A stretch of DNA of 64,000 bases, from positions 2,232,001-2,296,000 of the forward strand of contig NC_064215.1 in the NCBI RefSeq assembly GCF_023101765.2, written 5' to 3'. Under the pieces are notes generated by a model. That model had not been told where the DNA came from. It saw only the letters and a program-made list of their open reading frames with translations, and did no database searches. Within the stretch, counting starts at the first letter, position 1; each line of letters starts with the position of its first letter. The translations under genes were made by a program, and so were the position numbers. Shown in pieces: positions 21,656 to 32,515 of the stretch. This DNA is from Spodoptera frugiperda. Its lineage: Eukaryota > Arthropoda > Insecta > Lepidoptera > Noctuidae.

Positions 21656-24382
21656 TATAAGTATTTTAAATCTGTAGTAAAAATATATTCAAACTTTTTG
21701 GACCAGCTTCGGTTAGCGTACCTATACATCAATACGTCGTATTTGAGATGATGTTTCAAGATCCTATGATATTTTTAATAACTACATAATTAGCTATATT
21801 TTAGAGATTTTATCACACATACTTCTTCTAAGAGGGAACGTGTCTGCTGAACCAGTTTAACGATACATATTATACAAGAATACAACCCTCAACATACCAA
21901 CAGCATATATAAAACCATATTTTAAACAAGTTAATGGCCAATATACGTACTTACACATAATTTTATTGTTAACAAAATTACAACCTTTAACGAGTATTCA
22001 GAAATGCATATCATAATCATAATTACCTTTAATTAAATGTAAGGGACCCTTCATCATTTTTTGGTACTTAAAATTTACCTTAACGCGATGTTTTATTCAG
22101 TTATTTTTTTGTAAACTATCCCCGATAACTATTAAAGTATGTGTTAAGATAAAAAAATAGTTAATTCATTAGGTTTAAAGATAATTGTGTTAGGGTGAAT
22201 AACTTTTTTGACCGTAAACAAAGACATTCATTTTCGTGTGTCAGCCATTTTAAACGGCATTTTATGAGCTGTCAGCTATTTATGGCCGCTTTTTCTATCA
22301 TACAAACAAATGTCAGTACATTTCAACAAATTACCTACATGAAAATGCGAAGAATTTCTTGACTAATTTCTTAAGATTAAATTTAACTTAAAATCGTGTT
22401 ATTAATGCATAAAAATGCCTGGTATATGTAACAATTTCTCAGAGATAAAGAAAAATATTTTGACATTTGTTAAAAGGTGTTTCAAATGGCCTGTTTTAAA
22501 TACTTGGCTATCTATAGTCTTTTCTGTGCTGTCATTTAGCATGAAAACGACATTTGCAAGTTGTCCCAGCATTTTATTAGATCGTTTTGCCGACACAAAC
22601 GGATAGAAATAATCCTTTTAAGTTCTTTGTGGTTAGATATTTAAAAATTTAATTCAAAGGTGTTGGTTATACAAAGAAACACCCGTTCACACTTTACTGG
22701 AATTGCATGCACATATCTTAACAGCATTATCTATTGGACAACTATTTTAATATACAATATCGGTGAATATTTTCGAAAATAAATAGAGGGAAGGTATTTT
22801 ACTTGGCAGGTACTTACTGAGTTTTAACCAGATTTGATGGAATATCAATATTATACATGGACCGAATATCTACAGAGTCTGTTCAGCACGACCCCCACCA
22901 AGAGTGTTATCGCCACACTCTTGGTAAGATAGCTGATGGACTCTTGGTCCAAATTATTTAGCCAACTTAATAAAATTCATAGCAAATTCATTGTGTATAA
23001 AAAATAATTAAAGAAAATAATTTAAAAAATTTTTTAACTATAGGTAAGGTAAATTATAATAATCTAAATCGATTTAGCACAACTACAAAAAAAAAAAAAA
23101 ATAAACAGCAAAAAGCAATAATTAAAAAAAGCGATCGACGCGAAAGTAACCTTTATGAAAATGGCTGACAATTAGGGTTATATAGATAAGTGGGGACATG
23201 CCAAAACATGGTGCTAATGACTCCATGACAGTTGACAAACTGACAGGTTAATGTGACATTGTAATTGTTGTGGAAATGTCAGTAAAGACGTGTGTACACC
23301 GGCGGGTGAATGATGACGAAAAATTACTTGGAATTTTTTAAAGACAAAAAATAGGAAGATGGTTTTGTGACTTTGTGTGTTGTAAGGTCAGTTATAATTC
23401 GGTTAGTCAAAAATTTTAATTTTTATTTATTGCTTTAAGGTGTATATTTATTTTAGTTGATATTGTAGATTTTTTCTTACCTATAAATCAAGTTAAAAAT
23501 ATGTCAGGGTACTGCTTTGACATGATTTTTCTGCATTGCACTGCTTTACCTTCCATCAAAATTATGTGGACACTTTTAACTAATTTTGTAACTACATCAT
23601 AAGTGTCATTTCCGCCATAAACTCTTAATGCGAAAATATTGTCTTAAGGTCAATCACCATCACCATCATCTAAAATATTTTCTCTTAGATTTTAGGGTCC
23701 GAACCAACGTGTCCTCCTTAAAAACCTCGTTTCAACATTTTAAACGACAGTGTAGCACAAGTCTTAGACAGGTTTTCAATTACAGTAGCAGAGACAGTAT
23801 TATCTTAATTATGAGTACCTGAGTTCAAGTATTATCTCAATTATGAGTACCTAATAATTATCAAGTCACACAAATGAAATTTTACGAGAACTAACCACTT
23901 AAGACAATAATTACGAAAGGACATCAAATTGAACTGACATGTAACAAAAATACTACTTTTCCCAATAATGTGACGAAAAAGTAAAAAAAAAAGTAACTTT
24001 TTACTTTTTTTTTTCTTTAAAAGCAGCTACATTGTTATATCAATTGCGTCGAGTAACGTGACGTAATTACTGTAATAAATTAAAAAACAATATGGCGACC
24101 CAAGATGGCGGCGATAGCCAATGTTTGCAATAAACCGTTTTTAATGACCCCACAAAGCACCTGCACGAATTTGTCCACGAAACATCACTTTAACATTCAT
24201 TATTAAGAAAGTTAAATTTTTGAAAGCTTTTTAGTTAGAAATTTAAGTATTATTTTTAAGGTTTTTCATATTAAACCCCTTGATTTGGAGGTTATAAATC
24301 AAACTAAAGTGTTTCCCTTCTATATCATTTTGGTCGTTAAATATTAATTAAAGTTGTGACTTAAATACCAAAATTCAGTTTT
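21656..24382. other. About 2.7 kb mostly single-copy sequence
   Basis: No gene was recognised. A hairpin ACCAAGAGTGT / ACACTCTTGGT lies at 22897-22925 with a 7-base loop. Two overlapping antisense frames at 22402-22606 are not supported. The 24080-24125 patch holds two ATGGCG words and is described in the findings. Confidence 0.4.
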
Positions 24383-24665
24383 TTATAATAGGGATGATGA
24401 CGGGGTATGAAAATTAAAAATCTATTTAGTCCGTAAGTTAGGTAATGAAAAAATATGAGACGCGTATTTTTTTTTTTTTTCATTTAAGATAACAATACCT
24501 AGATAAAAACGAATCAAAGTAGAAGTAGGAGCGTCATTTATACGCATAAAATATACCTCGAAATGACGTCACGCGATATTTCAAACCGATATGTCCTTGA
24601 AGGCATTTCTTTCCATAAGAAAATACAAAATACGTGTCTGCCAACTAATCAAAGCGAACACACTC
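24383..24665 (+). repeat. Q dispersed repeat, uninterrupted copy
   Basis: Words in order: GGGATGATGACGGGGTATG, ATCTATTTAGTCCGTAAG, GGTAATGAAAAAATATGAGA, GAAGTAGGAGCG, AATGACGTCACGCGATATTT and AGAAAATACAAAATACG. The same series occurs at 51865-52635, where a foldback element interrupts it. The class is unknown and no coding frame is visible. Confidence 0.8.
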
Positions 24666-25182
24666 TCGTTTCGAATACTTTAAACGTAAAACAAACTCAT
24701 ACTAAGGGTACTGATACAAAACTAAACAAATAGTAAAATAATCTATATGATTCATTCATTACTATAGCAAAATAAGTATAAAATCTCGTGTTTTCAAAGA
24801 GGCATCCAAATTAAAAACGTATTAAACACCTCCACTACAGTTCAATTCAAACAAACAAACCTAACCTAACCAAAAAAACCCGAAGAATGTCCGTTCAAGA
24901 TTTCTTCAGGGAACTCTAAAAGCAAGGAGGTACTAAGAAAATCGAATTAATTAGCGCATCAACAGGTGGCGAAGATAACTTAGTTACAACTTGAAGCGTC
25001 TTTAATAATTCCATTTCTACTCGTCCGGAGAGTTTTAACGATTTCACTAAGTGAGCTACTGGAGTTTTTGATGCGGTATTACTTGATACTACTTAGTTAA
25101 TCATGTTTGTTTATGTTTTTTGTTGCAGATCTGGTGATTTGGGGATGAAGATTTGATATATGTACTTAATAATGGTGCTTTT
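24666..25182. other. Single-copy sequence
   Basis: Contains CCTAACCTAACC near 24859, which is only two telomere-like units and not a telomeric array. No gene was seen. Confidence 0.4.
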
Positions 25183-25325
25183 TTTAGTGGAAAATCTTCC
25201 AATGTCTTCTCTCGCCCAGGTGAAGCGAGAGAAAGATTTTTAATTGTTACTGATCAAAATCATCCCGTTCCTACTGCTTTTCGAGCCACAGTTCCGGTAA
25301 CCCGCTGGGCAGGTCTACGGTGTCG
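25183..25325 (-). mobile_element. S1 SINE-like element
   Basis: Minus orientation with TGGAAAATCTTCCAATGTCT, the CGTTCCTACTGCTTTTCGAG core and GGTAACCCGCTGGGCAG near the head. The middle is diverged. The 77-codon frame 25153-25386 simply reads through it. Confidence 0.75.
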
Positions 25326-25477
25326 AGAAAATGGCATTTTTTTCTGTTTGAAAATAATAAATGCCATGGGCTATGGTTTTGGCTAGTTTCCCCATCCATG
25401 GCACTAATATACATTACGCTACACACACATATATTAAAATTATGACTTGGTACTCATCGGAAATAGTACTTAAGTCA

Positions 25478-25613
25478 GAGGCCTTAGTTCGAGTTAGTTT
25501 TACGTTTAACGAAATCAAAATGAAACCGCGTTTGGCGCTGTAATTCGCTGAGCGCCGAACGTGGTCTCGTGTCGATTTCGTTAAACGTAAATCATACTCG
25601 TACTAAGCCCTCT
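25478..25613. mobile_element. T1 palindromic MITE
   Basis: The outer 36-40 bases at each end are inverted repeats with about five mismatches, including an exact TTTACGTTTAACGAAATC / GATTTCGTTAAACGTAAA pair. The centre is GC-rich (GTTTGGCGCTGTAATTCGC). No obvious target duplication. A related, more diverged palindrome is at 49483-49607. Confidence 0.75.
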
Positions 25614-26161
25614 AGTTCTACAAACAGTTTTTTTTGCGTTGTTGGCTTTTATAGCATACAAATGAAATTGATTTCGCTTACCTAATATCTAAGCCTCACT
25701 ATTCCGAAAACTAATTCTAATCGTTAAACTAAAAAATAATACCACCTCCATTCTCTCTTAACTCCGAACCAAATTGAAACACCCCACGGTTTCTTTTTGT
25801 CTCAATTTACTTAAAGATTGCATTCGTGTCTGTAATTAACGATTAGTCTGTTGCTTATTATCGTTAATAACGATTGTCTCGTTTGTGCAAGCGACGGAAC
25901 AACGACAACGACAACGACAACGGTGGTGATTTAAAACAATTTGTGTGTTTGTTTTATTTTTCAACATTTTGTTCAGTTTTGTTCACACCTTGTCTTTGAT
26001 TAACTGTGGAATTGTATTTCGTATGTTTTTTTTTATTGAGATCTTTGTTTATGGTTGGCACGGTTGTTGGGTATTTGGACAACGTGTAGCGGTTTCGATT
26101 TTCGCACTGAACAACTCTTTGGGCGATCCATAAATTATTTAGTATACTTTATAATAAGATT
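25614..26161. other. Single-copy sequence with a (CAACGA)n tract
   Basis: A short hexamer tract ACAACGACAACGACAACG lies at about 25900-25920. The 62-codon frame 25945-26133 is hydrophobic but unsupported. Confidence 0.4.
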
Positions 26162-26258
26162 TTCCGGAGCTGTGGGGGTTTATCGGGGCTCCAGTTTAAA
26201 GCAGGAGTAGGAAGGAGGTGGTTTTTAGTCAGTAAGAGCCTAACACTCTCTTGTACCA
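26162..26258 (+). mobile_element. S1 SINE-like element, 3'-truncated
   Basis: CCGGAGCTGTGGGGG, TATCGGGGCTCCAG and GGTGGTTTTTAGTCAGTAAG are clear. The tail after ACACTCTCTTG is missing. Confidence 0.75.
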
Positions 26259-26745
26259 AGTGTGACATAATTTCAATCACTTAAATCTTCACATACATTG
26301 TAACCGATTTAAATCAAGAAACAACTTGAAACCTACATTATGTTCTACCAAGTATATAACTTAATATATAAGCATTATTATATACAACTTACACCCTTCG
26401 TAGCTATAATAAAAGTGATTTATGAGACATGTTCTTAACGTTTACAGGCCGGGCCGTTTCCGGTGGCGGTCGGCGCAACTTCCGGTCCCAAGTTTCCGTC
26501 GTTTTCCTTTGAAGGAAAAAAGGTTGTATGTAAAATAAGAAAGTATATAATGTACTGTTGTTATATTTTCATGAAAATGTATTTATTGGTAAAAAACTGA
26601 TGGTTTTGAGAATAAATGATGTTGAATGGTTCTTGTTGGTTTCTATTTTATTTCGTGTGGTTTAATCTGTATATGAAGTATCCCATATCATTAGTGCAGG
26701 GAGCTAGACCACCATAGATGAAGCCCAGTAGCGCTGATGGCCGAT
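26259..26745. other. Single-copy sequence with a GC-rich patch
   Basis: A sharply GC-rich stretch at about 26448-26510 (CCGGGCCGTTTCCGGTGGCG) sits in AT-rich DNA. No gene was seen. Confidence 0.4.
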
Positions 26746-26848
26746 CCAGAGCTGTGGACAACGTAATACGGTGTGGATTTTCGTCAGTAAGAGTCTGACA
26801 CTCTCTCTCGCCTCCCCAAGGCGGCAGAAATCAATGAATGACTTTTCC
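26746..26848 (+). mobile_element. S1 SINE-like element, internally deleted
   Basis: AGAGCTGTGGACAACG is followed directly by CAGTAAGAGTCTGACACTCT and CCCAAGGCGGCAGAAATCAA. Part of the usual middle is lost. Confidence 0.7.
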
Positions 26849-27670
26849 CCGTTTCTAAAAAATATAGGGTCTCTAGTTTATTCTAGTTATGCTGAGACAT
26901 TATTGGCATTTTTGCATAATAAAATACTTATAATATGTGCTTATGACTAATACTGATAATTTCGAAATCGAAGATCCCGCAAATACCCTATTCCACTCAA
27001 CGATTGAGTTTAAAACGTTATAATTGGTTACATACCTACCTACCTACTTATAGAATCAGTAACAAAAACTACGAAGAAATCTTAGAACTAAATAAACCAA
27101 CTATTGTAAAACAAACCTAGTTACCTAATACATTTTCTTGAAAAGAAAAACATACCTACCAAACAAACAGTAAGTAAGTACACCTATTTAACAAACACAG
27201 AATAAAAAAAAAATAACAGGAACGGCTAAAACATTGCATTAGAAGCGGGTTGATATTAATGGCACGCATTCGTAGAATTTATTGCTACCAAGAAAATAGG
27301 GGTTTTACCCCCAAGACCTGCGGGGGGTAAGTCTTAAGGGGTAAGCACCCGTCATGGGGTAAATATGTCGTGAAAGACACATTTGTTTTGGATTAAACGT
27401 TTATTGACCTTCTTGGCGTATTTTTTTTTTGTTATTTTTAGCGTAGGCTTTGTTTGGGGAATAAATATGTTGACACTTATTCTTTTTTTATTTTTGAATT
27501 GATAATAGAATAGGACAAGTTATAAAATGAATAAGTTGCAGATTTTCGCAATAATTTTCTACTTATGTTTATAGGTTAAATGGGGTTCAATTTTTTTGCA
27601 TTTCATTGCTTATTTACAAATATTTTAAACTAGTCCATTTTCTGAATATAGTCAGAAAACTAATATCAAC
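26849..27670. other. Single-copy sequence
   Basis: A local GC-rich patch with runs of G and C lies at 27300-27360. No gene was recognised. Confidence 0.4.
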
Positions 27671-27865
27671 ATCACCATTTGTGTTACAAGTCCCATGTAA
27701 TACGGGGTGAGCCTCAATGAAGCCTTGAATTGTGTCCAGTATATGGCAATCCATATACTGGACACAATTCAAACTTCATGCCACTACTGAGAAATTTTCG
27801 AAAACCCGAAAACAACCCAGTAATACTTTGGCCGAAAATCGAACCCAAAACGAGGCAGTCGATTG
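27671..27865 (-). mobile_element. S2 SINE carrying an internal perfect hairpin
   Basis: S2 words CCATTTGTGTTACAAGTCCC, CTACTGAGAAATTTTCGAAA and AACGAGGCAGTC are present in order. In the middle, 27725-27746 and 27751-27772 are exact 22-base inverted repeats of S2 sequence around CAAT. An inverted local duplication therefore arose inside the SINE. Confidence 0.85.
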
Positions 27866-28198
27866 AAATGTTACATGAAAAACATTATAAGTACTTATAA
27901 TAATATTAAAAACAACAATTTTATTTGACAACTAACATTTCCTTATCAAATACATCTTCATCAAAGAAAAATACAATTCCAATACAATACGCTACATAGG
28001 AAAATCCAAGACAATATAAATGGAAAGAAAGAAAGAAAAACATAAAGGATAGGGTATTGGTATTAATGTGGAAGACGTCTCAATGTCGGTATAAGGAGGG
28101 CGTTGGTATATCTATGTCTGCTGATACCCTGCTGGTAAGGGTTGGTGTGTAGTATCAGCTATAATACTGAAGATAGTTTAAAAAGTTTTAATATGTAC
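27866..28198. other. Single-copy sequence
   Basis: Contains a short GAAA run near 28025-28037. Nothing else was recognised. Confidence 0.4.
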
Positions 28199-28405
28199 AG
28201 TCTACACGGTTGGTGCGGTGGCTGGTGGCTGCAAACTGGCTTCTGTATAACGTGTAGTGCATTAGATTGCTGTACGAAGCAATTCTTTGTGTGATTCACT
28301 GTTATTTCGGGTATGGATATCATGTGTATGTAAAATTTAATGTCTATAAACGCACTGACAAATGTATCGTGGGATACAGGAGATAATCCTAGTGTACGGC
28401 AATTT
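28199..28405 (+). mobile_element. S3 SINE
   Basis: The head CACGGTTGGTGCGGTGGCTG is followed by GAAGCAATTCTTTGTGTGAT and TTATTTCGGGTATGG, and ends near GGAGATAATCCTAGTGTACG. The head is altered in the B-box region, so its promoter is probably dead. Confidence 0.75.
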
Positions 28406-28691
28406 TTGGAACAATATACGAGTATGTATCTGTTAAGACTGGCAGTGGCTTAATGTGAAGAGCTGACGGTCGAGAAAAGTAGCATACTTATTGCAGAATG
28501 TCTATATCCAGCAGAGAATGACAAGGGTAATGACGATGAACGTATGAATAAATTTATCTGTTACCCTCTACAATAATAAAGACATAAAATATAAAATAAA
28601 AACAATAATCTTCTAATACAGGTTTTTCTTTGCTTAACAGGAGGCTCCAATCACATGTTTCTACGATGTATTTTTAAAACCCATAAACTTT
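28406..28691. other. Single-copy sequence
   Basis: Nothing was recognised. Confidence 0.35.
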
Positions 28692-28855
28692 TTTTCACGT
28701 AATGTTTTGACGAGGAACTCGACTAGTTTCAACCCATGCAAGAAGCTCATATTCATGAAGAGCATTTCGCGACACACGTCAAAACATTACGTGAGTAAGC
28801 CGATAACACAATAATTAATTCAGTATGTCTCACGAAAGTTACAATAAAATCAAAC
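28692..28855 (+). repeat. F1 hairpin element with 17-bp perfect inverted repeat
   Basis: CACGTAATGTTTTGACG (28696-28712) is exactly complementary to 28777-28793. The shared tail CAGTATGTCTCACGAAAGTT follows at 28821 and ends in AATAAAAT. The tail outside the hairpin is common to other copies, so the element does not end with the inverted repeat. Confidence 0.8.
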
Positions 28856-29335
28856 TTTTTTTCATTTAACAGTATCGCCTAGCATATCCTTAAGTCTACA
28901 CTGCCCCTAAAAACGAATGTTTTTCCCATCCTTTGTTCTCTAGAAGATACAGTGCCGTTCACACATGAGTGGGCCTCTTTTTAATACCGGCCGGAGTTTC
29001 CTCTGCTAAAGGAATAACGCTCTTGTTAAGGGTAGATTGTAAAAACGGGACGAATTAAAACTTCAATGTTCACGTTAAAGAAAATGTGTGGATAGGTATC
29101 GGTTTTTCTTTGTGTTTCTTTAAGGCATTTTGTTAGGTAATGTATTTATAGGGTTATAGTAATAGTAAATCGGATTTGAATTAATTATTTTTGAGGTGGA
29201 TAAAAAAAATTGTTTCGTAGTACCTATTAGGTAAGTTAGCTGTGATAGGAAAACACCTGAATTGTTTTGTCTTATTTTGATGTTATAATATTTGTGGAAG
29301 TCTAGGGAAAGTTTGATATAGTAAGTTAATAAATA
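28856..29335. other. Single-copy sequence
   Basis: Nothing was recognised. Confidence 0.35.
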
Positions 29336-29631
29336 AGTGTGAGAGAATCATACTTCTGCTCGACCGGAATGATACCACGACATAACAGAAAACCGACGTG
29401 AAACAACTTGCGTTATGTTTCGTTATTTGCGTGAGATTACCGAAGGCCCAATTACCTGCCTTACCAATCTTCTTAACCTTATTTCCCAGCAACCTTAAAT
29501 TCCAAACCCCCAAAAGGCAACGCAATTGTAACGCCTCTGGTGTTTCGGGTGTCCATGGGTAGCGGCGATTGCTTACCGTCAGGTGATCCGTCTGCTCGTT
29601 TACCAACTTATACATATATAAAATAAAAAAC
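29336..29631 (-). mobile_element. S4 retroelement
   Basis: Minus strand: GAGCAGACGGATCACCTGAC, CATGGACACCCGAAACACCA, GAGGCGTTACAATTGCGTTG, then CGTTATGTCGTGGTATCATT and GGTCGAGCAG. It is a near-complete copy of a widely dispersed lepidopteran repeat. A plus-strand copy lies at 56867-57100. The 116-codon minus-strand frame (29283-29633) is read-through of this repeat, not a gene. Confidence 0.8.
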
Positions 29632-29980
29632 ACAGGTTTCGTTATTGCTGACTGAGTTACTAACAGGCAAAAGAAAACTACAGGTCAGTCAAAGTATTAT
29701 TGAGAGACTGTGTAAGAATAGAGCAACAGATTTGTATAATAGGTTTTATAAGAGTTTTGAAAGCAAATAACTTACCCTTAAACATAGTGTATATAAGAAA
29801 TAAGATTTTTATATACTTTAAGTAGGTATTTATTTACTTATTTCTTACGCTAAAGATTGAAAACTAATAAAACAATGTACCTATTGAGAAATAGAAAGAT
29901 TATATTTGGTTCTTATTTTATTTTATATACGATATTAAAATAAAATAGTCTGTTGTTTGTGTCCGTAACTAAAATTGATT
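29632..29980. other. Single-copy AT-rich sequence
   Basis: Nothing was recognised. Confidence 0.35.
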
Positions 29981-29981
29981 G

Positions 29982-30075
29982 CCTCGTTAGCCAAGTGGTC
30001 GCAAGTGCGACTACTAGGCAAGGGGTTCCGGGTTCGATTCCCGTATCGGGAAAAGTAAAGCTGGGTATTTTTTGG
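29982..30075 (+). mobile_element. S2 SINE head with intact pol III promoter boxes
   Basis: An A-box-like TAGCCAAGTGG (29988-29998) and a perfect B box GGTTCGATTCC (30031-30041) lie 32 bases apart, within the spacing of tRNA-type internal promoters. After CTGGGTATTTTTTGGTT the copy stops. The T run there could end pol III transcription. It is a SINE head, not a tRNA gene, because acceptor-stem pairing is not evident. Confidence 0.75.
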
Positions 30076-31017
30076 TTTATTAGTATAGGTTATTTGGATT
30101 TTCAAAACCAAGCTAACCTAAATATATTTTCGTGAAGTGTTAGGAGAATTGATATGATTAGATAATGCAACTGATAACAAATGTGTGCACTTAACACATT
30201 TGCTTACCCTGTCAGTGATAAAACGGTGACATGTTTGTTATTTTAGGTACCTCCAACTGAAATCAAAAATATATAACAATAAAAAATATGTAACAATAAA
30301 AAATAGTAGCTTTTCAGTAATTATGGCGTATTAAATATAATAAATTATTGAACTATTATTATTATTCGTTAAGTTATTTATGCAAACATATAATGTTTTC
30401 ATTTATTAAAATAACGATTGGATTATCTATGCAGTATATCTTATTATGATTACTGCCCAATATTTAAAAAATAATCCTAATTAAAAGATAATTATAATTA
30501 ATTAAAACTAAAAACACGCACATTGCATTCCAATCTACACCTTTTTGTCCTACCAACCATTTTAAACCGATTTAAAATTATAAGAACAAAATAAAATAAA
30601 AATAGTAAAATGCGTACTTTTATAAGAAATATAAAAGTTAAGTCTAAAGTAACCAAATGCACGTTACCGTCGGTCGGCGAGTTCAAAGAGATAGTGCCGA
30701 CGGCGGCGCTTTGATCTCGCCGCCCGTCGGCAAAATAACTTTGATGTCACCGCGTTACATGCTAGGTATGCTATTTTCATGACACATTTCTTTTTTTATT
30801 TATTTAACTAAATTATCTGTTTGTTTTTGTGATTTGTTTTTTTGTTTCACGTTTATGTTAGGTGTTTATTTTTTTACGATAATATTTTAACCCTAAAATT
30901 ATCTCTGATAAATACTAAGTAAAGGTTTTGATTGATAAAATTGTTCTATATAAAAACCGTTGCATAAATCCAACTAATAGTACACGTCATAACATAAGTA
31001 ACCTAATGCAAATTAAA
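30076..31017. other. Single-copy sequence with a GC-rich island
   Basis: The 30660-30750 interval is strikingly GC-rich (GTCGGTCGGCGAGTTC, CCGACGGCGGCGCTTTG). AACAATAAAAAATA is repeated near 30273-30305. No gene was seen. Confidence 0.4.
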
Positions 31018-31140
31018 TTAACTATAAAATCACGGTTTACTCACGTAAATCAATGGAGAAAAGCTTTACTACTTTACTGATTTACGTGAGTAAACCGTGA
31101 TTTTATAGTTAATTTAGTATGTCTCACGATATTTATTATA
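31018..31140 (+). repeat. F1 hairpin element with 35-bp perfect arms
   Basis: Arm 31018-31052 starts TTAACTATAAAATCACGG and is exactly complementary to 31078-31112, around a 25-base loop. Both arms end in TTAA. However, the conserved tail TTAGTATGTCTCACGA follows outside, so TTAA is probably part of the element and not a piggyBac-type target duplication. Confidence 0.85.
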
Positions 31141-31707
31141 AAAACTAATGTAAATTGTGGATAATATTTTATTATATAAACCGTGATTTTATATATTAAT
31201 ATTTTATTATATTATATAAATAAATAAATACTGTCCTCTACCATGTACTCTGTACATTTGTCACTTTATTTTTTAGCATGTGAAATAAATGTTTCTTTGC
31301 GATGATTTGCGATCCCACACCTGCAACCTAATTGACTTGTTACAACAGATGTCAAAAGTCCACATGTCGACTCCAACCAGAAAATCTATGAAGATAGAAA
31401 AAAATGTTTTTAGGTATTCATAATCCTACCCATTTTGATCTATTACGAATGGATTGAACTGAAAGTGCCATTCTGATCCTTGCAAAATTAGCCGACTAAC
31501 AGTAGTGTTACTAATATCATAGATGCGCAAGTGTGTTTGTTTGTTTTTACTCCTTCACGTCAAAACAGCAGCATGATCGAGATGAAATTTGGAACAGGGG
31601 TAGTTTATAGTTTAGAAGAACACATTACAGGAACGTAAGAAGTTAGTAGAAAGTAATAATAATATACCTACAATCAAATATTCTAACAAGACTTCTTAAC
31701 AGTACTG
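31141..31707. other. Single-copy AT-rich sequence
   Basis: CCGTGATTTTATA recurs at about 31181-31193, a scrap of F1. No gene was seen. Confidence 0.35.
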
Positions 31708-32515
31708 ACCAAAAATCATCCCAAAAACAAAAAAATATAATCAATAAAAAAATATATCTTAATCTTTTGTCTTCCCCAACCCTATCTGTGTCGACCTACT
31801 TGTAATGAACTGGGTTGAAAGTTCAGAGCTCTGGTCAAGGTGAAGCAGGAGTCCATTAACGTCTGCACTTAGAACAACTCCGTTCGAGCCACCATCTTAA
31901 GATTTGTACAAGGATTTCACAGTCTTGATACTTGTATAATTATTTTTTTTAATTATATGCTGATGGTGGACTTTCCTGTCTTCGAGTTTGGAATATATTT
32001 GAAAGGTATAGTTGGTTTTCTTAAAAATGTAGGTTGTGCATACCTAAGTATCTGATTAGGATATGTAAAAATCACACCCAAAAACAAAAATATATAATTA
32101 CTAAAAAAAAGACTATCTTAATCTTTTGTCTTCCCCAACCCTATCAGTGTCGACCTACTTCTAATGAACTGGGTTGAAAGTTCAGAGCTCTGGTCAAGGT
32201 GAAGCAGAAGTCCATTAACGTCTGCACTTAGAACAACTCCGTTCGAGCCACCATCTTAAGATTTGTACAAGGATTTCGCAGTCTTGGTACTTGTATAATT
32301 ATTATTTTTTAATTATATGCTGATGGTGGACTTTCCTGTCTTCAAGTTTTGAATATATTTGAAGGTATGGTGAGTATCTATAATAATATAGGATTATATG
32401 CTGGATCTGCTTACTTATCATAAAGTTGTGAAAACGTTTGAAAGGTATAGTTGGTATCTATAATAATATAGGTTTTGTATACCTAAGTATCTGATTAGGA
32501 TTTGTAAGAGCAAGA
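31708..32515 (+). repeat. Tandem duplication, period about 359 bp, plus a partial third end
   Basis: The run from TTAATCTTTTGTCTTCCCCA at 31759 recurs at 32118. The two share GTGTCGACCTACTT, GAACAACTCCGTTCGAGCC and GATGGTGGACTTTCCTGTC with few changes. A third partial end (GAAAGGTATAGTTGGT and GTATCTGATTAGGAT) follows at about 32440-32503. The origin of the unit is unknown, and no coding frame spans it. Confidence 0.9.

Noticed and set aside
22402..22606. Two antisense frames of 63-64 codons
   Set aside because: Complementary frames over the same bases without domains are expected by chance.
24855..24875. Telomere-like CCTAACCTAACC
   Set aside because: Only two units of the insect telomeric repeat, which is expected by chance in AT-rich DNA.
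25153..25386. 77-codon open frame
   Set aside because: It crosses an S1 element. The peptide RATVPVTRWAG is simply translated S1 sequence. The frame starts at TTG or equivalent.
29283..29633. 116-codon minus-strand open frame
   Set aside because: It lies almost wholly within the S4 retroelement copy and reads its non-coding strand. No domain is visible.
29982..30060. tRNA gene candidate
   Set aside because: A and B boxes are present, but the flanks do not form an acceptor stem and the sequence continues into the S2 body, so it is a SINE head.
31018..31112. piggyBac-type insertion with TTAA target duplication
   Set aside because: TTAA bounds the hairpin exactly, but conserved family sequence continues beyond the right TTAA in this and other copies, so TTAA is internal to the element.
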